Assembly: GCA_034440575.1 (NCBI GenBank)
Contig: JAOTOL010001562.1
Coordinates: 930,001-994,000, forward strand
Source of the DNA: Imbricaverruca yamaguchii
Taxonomy: Eukaryota > Arthropoda > Thecostraca > Neoverrucidae
Direction: 5' to 3'
Length of the DNA stretch: 64,000 nt
In this document: positions 60,801 through 64,000 of the stretch, one piece after another
Numbering within the stretch: the stretch's first letter is position 1
Layout of the letters: each line of letters starts with the position of its first letter
Notes under the pieces: generated by a model
The model's input: only the letters and a program-made list of their open reading frames with translations
Database searches by the model: none
Told to the model about the DNA's origin: nothing
Program-made: the position numbers and the translations under genes

Positions 60801-62588
60801 CCCAATGTGAGATGACGAGCCCTTGTACGTAGGGGAAATGACAAGGCATCAGAAAGCTCGCGAAAAGTTTGCCGATAGAGCAACGAAGAATACGGCCAAC
60901 AATACGGTGCGGATGCTGGAGCGACGGTCTCGGGCGCGACCCAACGACTGGCCCGACCACGGTCAGCGGACTCAGGGCCACGTATTGGCCAGGCCGACCA
61001 CGGCAAGCGGAGTCGGCACCGGCGAACTCAGGAGCCAGCTACTGACCAGCCGAGTCACGGCCAGAGGGGCCGGGGGGTAAGGAGTTGCGTTTTCAGGCAC
61101 CACCTACCGACCACGAGCGGCAGGCCGGGAGCGGCAGCCTCTGGCGCCACCTACCGGCCACAAGCGGCAGCTTCTGGCGCCACCTACCGGCCAGACCGAC
61201 GCCAGTGTACAGGAGCCGCTTCACGAGGCCTCGTCGCCGCAGAGCGGCCACCAGCAGACCAGCCAGTCCGCCGGCTGTGACGACGCTGGCGCGCGCCACC
61301 AGGTTCGTCTCGTCCTGCAGACTGGCCAGCGCCCCTGCCGGCAGCAGAGGCGCACACCAGCCGTCCGGTAAGGCGGACACCGATCGGCTGAAGCTACGAT
61401 CAGCTGACGACTCGCGCCGATCCTGACGGGGCCAATCGTTCGGAGGGCCGCTAAGTCCAAAATTTGTGGTCCGATGCAAATAAAATACGCCATACTTGAT
61501 CAAGGTGCTTACTACAAGTGCTTATTATCACAATCAGGTGGCCGTAATTCACATATCCAGTGTAACAGCGCGCTCATTGTAAAGATTGGTAAGGCCACGT
61601 GGAACGGTATTTTACTTTTTTGAGTTTTCTGGCGCATCGACCAGGTTTGGTCACTTAGCCACGTGGAACAAAAAGGGTGTTGGATAGCCGGGGGATGTGG
61701 GCGCTGGAGCATAAGAGTAACATTTCACTTCGTGAGTGACTCTAAACGTTTGGCATCGATCGACAGGTCAAAACCAACACCTGGTTGGATACAAAACCTT
61801 GTCTAACACTGCCATCAAGAAACCGAAGTTCGGCCATTTGTCATCTATTCATCCGCGCACCCAAGAGGTAATGATCCAAAAGCCTGCTGAGGTAAGGTAC
61901 TATTGCTCCCCGAGAGGGATCGGGGGAACACATTGATACGCTAGATCACCTCAGTTGCTATGTACCTCTTGAAGGATGCCAAAGAGCAGTGGTTCTAAAA
62001 GTACTACCACCGGTTATGGATTTAATAAAATTATTCGAAATGTTTTGGAACCTTCAATTTATACCGCAGGCAACGCGTACACTATCAATCTAGAACCATC
62101 ACTATCTTGACCATCACAAGTAACCTGGAAACTAACCTGCTTGTCTAGAAAAAACTAACGGCATCATGAACACCGGACCGTCGGCGACCGAACAAACCGA
62201 ATCAAAAGGGACACCACCAACACAGGACACAACTAAACCGAATCACAAGGAACACCATCAACACCGGGCACAACCAAACCGAATCACAAGGAACCATTTC
62301 TACACCGGACCGTGGGGGCAAACAAACCGAATCACAAGGAACCTCGGGCGCAAACAAATTGTACCACAAAGAACATTTACATTTTGTCAAGTACATACTA
62401 TTCCAGAGCATCTTTTTTCTTTGAAAACTGCGTCAGTTCTACCTGCACTGTGCGCCTTGGAAGTGCTGTACAGGTGTTGAACATAGTCGTAGGTATCTTT
62501 GTACTGCCAGAAGAAGTCGGAGATGTCGCGCCGGAAATCTCGCACCGATTCCTCTAATAAGCCTGCCGGTTGCTCGTGGTACTCGAAT
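57806..62588 (-). CDS. Mic26-27: MICOS complex subunit of the MIC26/MIC27 (apolipoprotein O-like) family, N-terminus missing
   Basis: Exons: 62588-62443, 61334-61188, 60459-60355, 59981-59836 and 57880-57806 (TGA). All junctions agree in phase and about 205 residues are visible. The protein has a helical intermembrane-space segment (LEESVRDFRRDISDFFWQYK, HLYSTSKAH). Next come a first membrane helix (SVVTAGGLAGLLVAALRR), a second (RLLYTGVGLAG-VPTAICYP) and KRYSVIAYNFMVG. The tail is Pro/Ala/Lys-rich and ends DDPGQSNPEDADLYTTRG. MIC26/27 proteins sit in the mitochondrial inner membrane, bind cardiolipin and shape cristae. The N-terminal exon(s) with the targeting signal lie beyond 62.6 kb, probably off the window. 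Confidence 0.85.
57881..58681. other. MIC26/27 last intron, distal part
   Basis: A SINE tail-like GGTCGAAGCGCCCTTAAACT plus CAAATAACTAACTAAC at 58559-58594. Otherwise unassigned. Confidence 0.5.
58682..59815. repeat. 36-bp minisatellite
   Basis: About 31 copies of CGGATATGCAGGAGTCTCCG plus TACAATGGGCGCGTCT. The period is a multiple of three, giving ORFs of 160-435 codons in several frames on both strands. It fills most of the last MIC26/27 intron and stops about 20 bp from the donor at 59835. Confidence 0.98.
59836..59981 (-). CDS. Mic26-27: MIC26/27 exon: Pro/Ala/Lys-rich
   Basis: The acceptor is CTTGACAG and the donor CCAAG|GTAAGT. It encodes KPNSEPTPASKQTSPVEKPA and more. It joins in phase to the exon at 60355; an alternative exon near 60245-60265 would break the frame with an early stop. 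Confidence 0.8.
60355..60459 (-). CDS. Mic26-27: MIC26/27 exon: second membrane helix end
   Basis: The acceptor is CTCCGCCAG and the donor CGGAG|GTACGT. It encodes VPTAICYPSQTKAYSRWSLE and ESKRYSVIAYNFMVG. The CYP and YNF motifs are family features. Confidence 0.85.
60557..60735 (+). mobile_element. tRNA(Leu)-like SINE
   Basis: GCGGGGATGGCCGAGTGGTT (A box TGGCCGAGTGG), GATCCCGGGTTCGACACTAG (B box), a 90-bp body and the tail AATAAACAAACAAACAAAAC. The acceptor stem pairs only partly and a tail follows, so it is a SINE rather than a functional tRNA gene. Confidence 0.85.
60740..61090. other. MIC26/27 intron, unassigned
   Basis: Two CCGACCACGG-type short repeats at 60950-61010. No exon. Confidence 0.45.
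61100..61195 (-). repeat. Tandem repeat carrying a splice donor, three copies
   Basis: Donors GGCCG|GTAGGTGGCGCCAGA (after 61188), GGCCG|GTAGGTGGCGCCAGA (after 61155) and GTCG|GTAGGTGG (after 61108). The spacing is 33 and 47 bp. Confidence 0.9.
61188..61334 (-). CDS. Mic26-27: MIC26/27 exon: membrane helices
   Basis: The acceptor is CCGGCAG and the donor GCCG|GTAGGT. It encodes ALASLQDETNLVARASVVTA and GGLAGLLVAALRRRGLVKRL. A second donor 33 bp downstream would add 11 residues in frame. Confidence 0.87.
61613..61655 (-). mobile_element. SINE tail module
   Basis: TTTTGAGTTTTCTGGCGCAT plus CGACCAGGTTTGGTCA, the reverse form of the shared tail. Confidence 0.45.
61660..62160. other. MIC26/27 intron, unassigned
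   Basis: Nothing recognised. Confidence 0.45.
62165..62360. repeat. About 41-bp minisatellite
   Basis: Four units with AAACCGAATCACAAGGAACA at 62194, 62235, 62276 and 62324. Confidence 0.9.
62443..62588 (-). CDS. Mic26-27: MIC26/27 exon: helical segment
   Basis: The acceptor is CTTCCTTCAG and the donor GTGCAG|GTAGAA. It encodes FEYHEQPAGLLEESVRDFRR through HLYSTSKAHSA, matching the amphipathic region before the membrane helices. Confidence 0.85.
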
Positions 62589-62599
62589 CTGAAGGAAGA

Positions 62600-63990
62600 A
62601 AAACATACCGAATACGGACACATAACGTCACTAGTTCATCGCTTCCGTCAAAACACAACCGGAACTGATGGCAGCGGAGACTTTAAATGGCGGGCCACAA
62701 CACATGGAGGTAATGGGTAGGGCCAAATGGACTGGGGGGGGCATACTTCATATGATCCCATGCTAAAATTGGAAATTAATGGGAGGGGATGGGGGAAGCC
62801 AACAATGAGGAGGCAACTAACCCTCAAAAGCATACAAAACAACACCCATATGCATCGGCCATGCGACTATCCTGTGGCCATACTGACTCCAGCGACAGAC
62901 ATTTCGATAGCATGCAAAACAAAAACGCAGCTCTGATGCCATACACAAATTGTGGTAATGTGGTTCTGGCTTCTAGTCATAGTGCAACAATTCAGATTAA
63001 AGAAAACAGACTTCTTTATCTTGGGACAGGTATTTGATGTTGATATACAACACATCAGCATCAGGTGATGAACAATGATGAGCTGATGCTATGTTACAAC
63101 ATCGTGTTATCTTGCCTTGCCTTTAGGTTGTTAGCATACAATATTTCCGGAAATTGTCACCAATTAACTCACTGAGAACAAATGTTTGTTTTTGTCCCCT
63201 TCTAAGAATTCCACCAAGTCAGGGACTGCTCTGGCTAATTTGAAATAGAAACAGAGTTGAAAACATACCATTCCTTGATTCTTCATCATCGAAATGCTAT
63301 AATATCGATAAAACTATCGTTTTCTGTCTCGCAAAATGGCTGAAGAAAAATGAAGCTTGATGAACTAACCCATAATTAATACTATTATTTATAAGAATCG
63401 CCAAGCAAAGTAACTTGGTATGTGAGTTTTGTTTAGACTTGACTAGGTTCCTGTAATAAGTAACTAGTAATATACTGATGCACAATTGCTCAAGAAAACA
63501 AATGACGTGCCATTAAAAAACGCAGAATGTTTGCACAAACATGTGGAAGTATTTATCAGTAACAAAAAAGTTTGTTCTACAACCCCAGGAAGTTGAGATG
63601 CAAACTCGGCAATGTATGGACACATATCCAGGGAAGGAGCTACACTGCCTCGTTTTTGATACTTGGCAGCTACCCGAGAAGTAAAAGTGTTCATATCTCA
63701 TATATAAGATAAAGAGAGAAAAGCATGCCAGATAATTCCTCTCTCCACTAATCTGCACAATATACATTTTCTTAAACTCATACAAATTTTCATAACTGGT
63801 GCTCATTGGCAATCTGCAGTAGGTGATATGTACAAGCATATATTGCATGACCATGAGAGAGCACTTACATCAAAATAGTAGGTCTAATTCCACTTCAGGA
63901 AAGCATGACTTGAAATACCATAAATGTACATAAAAAGGCATAATGTACATAAGCAGAATTCATCTGGCTTCACCTTCACTTGTGACAACA
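62600..63990. other. Upstream MIC26/27 region, AT-rich
   Basis: No exon can be supported. CTGAAAG|GTATGT on the minus strand at 63994 is a plausible donor of the preceding exon, whose body would lie off the window. Confidence 0.35.
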
Positions 63991-64000
63991 TACCTTTCAG

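Overview
This window is nuclear DNA from a multicellular animal. Its genes are split into short exons with GT-AG boundaries, and it is full of microsatellites, minisatellites, CR1/Jockey-type LINE copies and tRNA-derived SINEs. Short TTAGG-like runs and the protein flavour fit an arthropod, and I would guess a crustacean, but that is inference. I found no bacterial, viral, rRNA or CRISPR features.

Four protein-coding genes can be rebuilt, and their exon phases agree across nearly every junction. (1) A minus-strand gene runs from about 16.07 kb off the left edge. It encodes an acidic N-terminus, two tandem THAP zinc-finger domains, a basic linker and a coiled coil. (2) A plus-strand gene of unknown family runs from at least 23.63 kb to a stop at 39.12 kb. 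Its product is a nuclear-looking RGR-repeat, acidic and coiled-coil protein of about 815 residues. A possible first exon at 19.30 kb would put it head-to-head with gene 1 across a CRE-bearing promoter. (3) LANCL3 (LanC-like protein 3) is complete on the plus strand, with six exons from 45.69 to 57.19 kb. (4) A MICOS subunit of the MIC26/MIC27 (apolipoprotein O-like) family lies on the minus strand with exons from 62.59 to 57.81 kb. Only its N-terminal exon(s) are missing, off the right edge. LANCL3 and the MICOS gene converge tail-to-tail, and their AATAAA signals lie within 20 bp of each other on opposite strands.

Region by region: 0-15 kb is the THAP gene, whose introns carry several minisatellites, a 380-bp purine tract and SINEs. 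15-23.6 kb is AT-rich, with decayed LINE and SINE copies and the candidate divergent promoter. 23.6-39.4 kb is the uncharacterised gene; its introns hold a 42-bp array, a (CCGA)n tract and a nearly intact LINE reverse transcriptase. 39.4-45.6 kb is intergenic, with a 22-bp minisatellite, a pair of 650-bp repeats and a 225-bp hairpin. 45.7-57.2 kb is LANCL3, whose 7-kb first intron carries two LINEs. 57.2-64 kb is the MICOS gene with a 36-bp array in its last intron.

The most unusual pattern is that segments carrying exon boundaries have been tandemly duplicated in all four genes. Splice donors are multiplied 2-4 times at 4.88, 32.00, 54.83 and 61.19 kb. One splice acceptor is multiplied about 21 times at 29.4-30.3 kb, and a stop-codon segment about 5 times at 39.1-39.4 kb.
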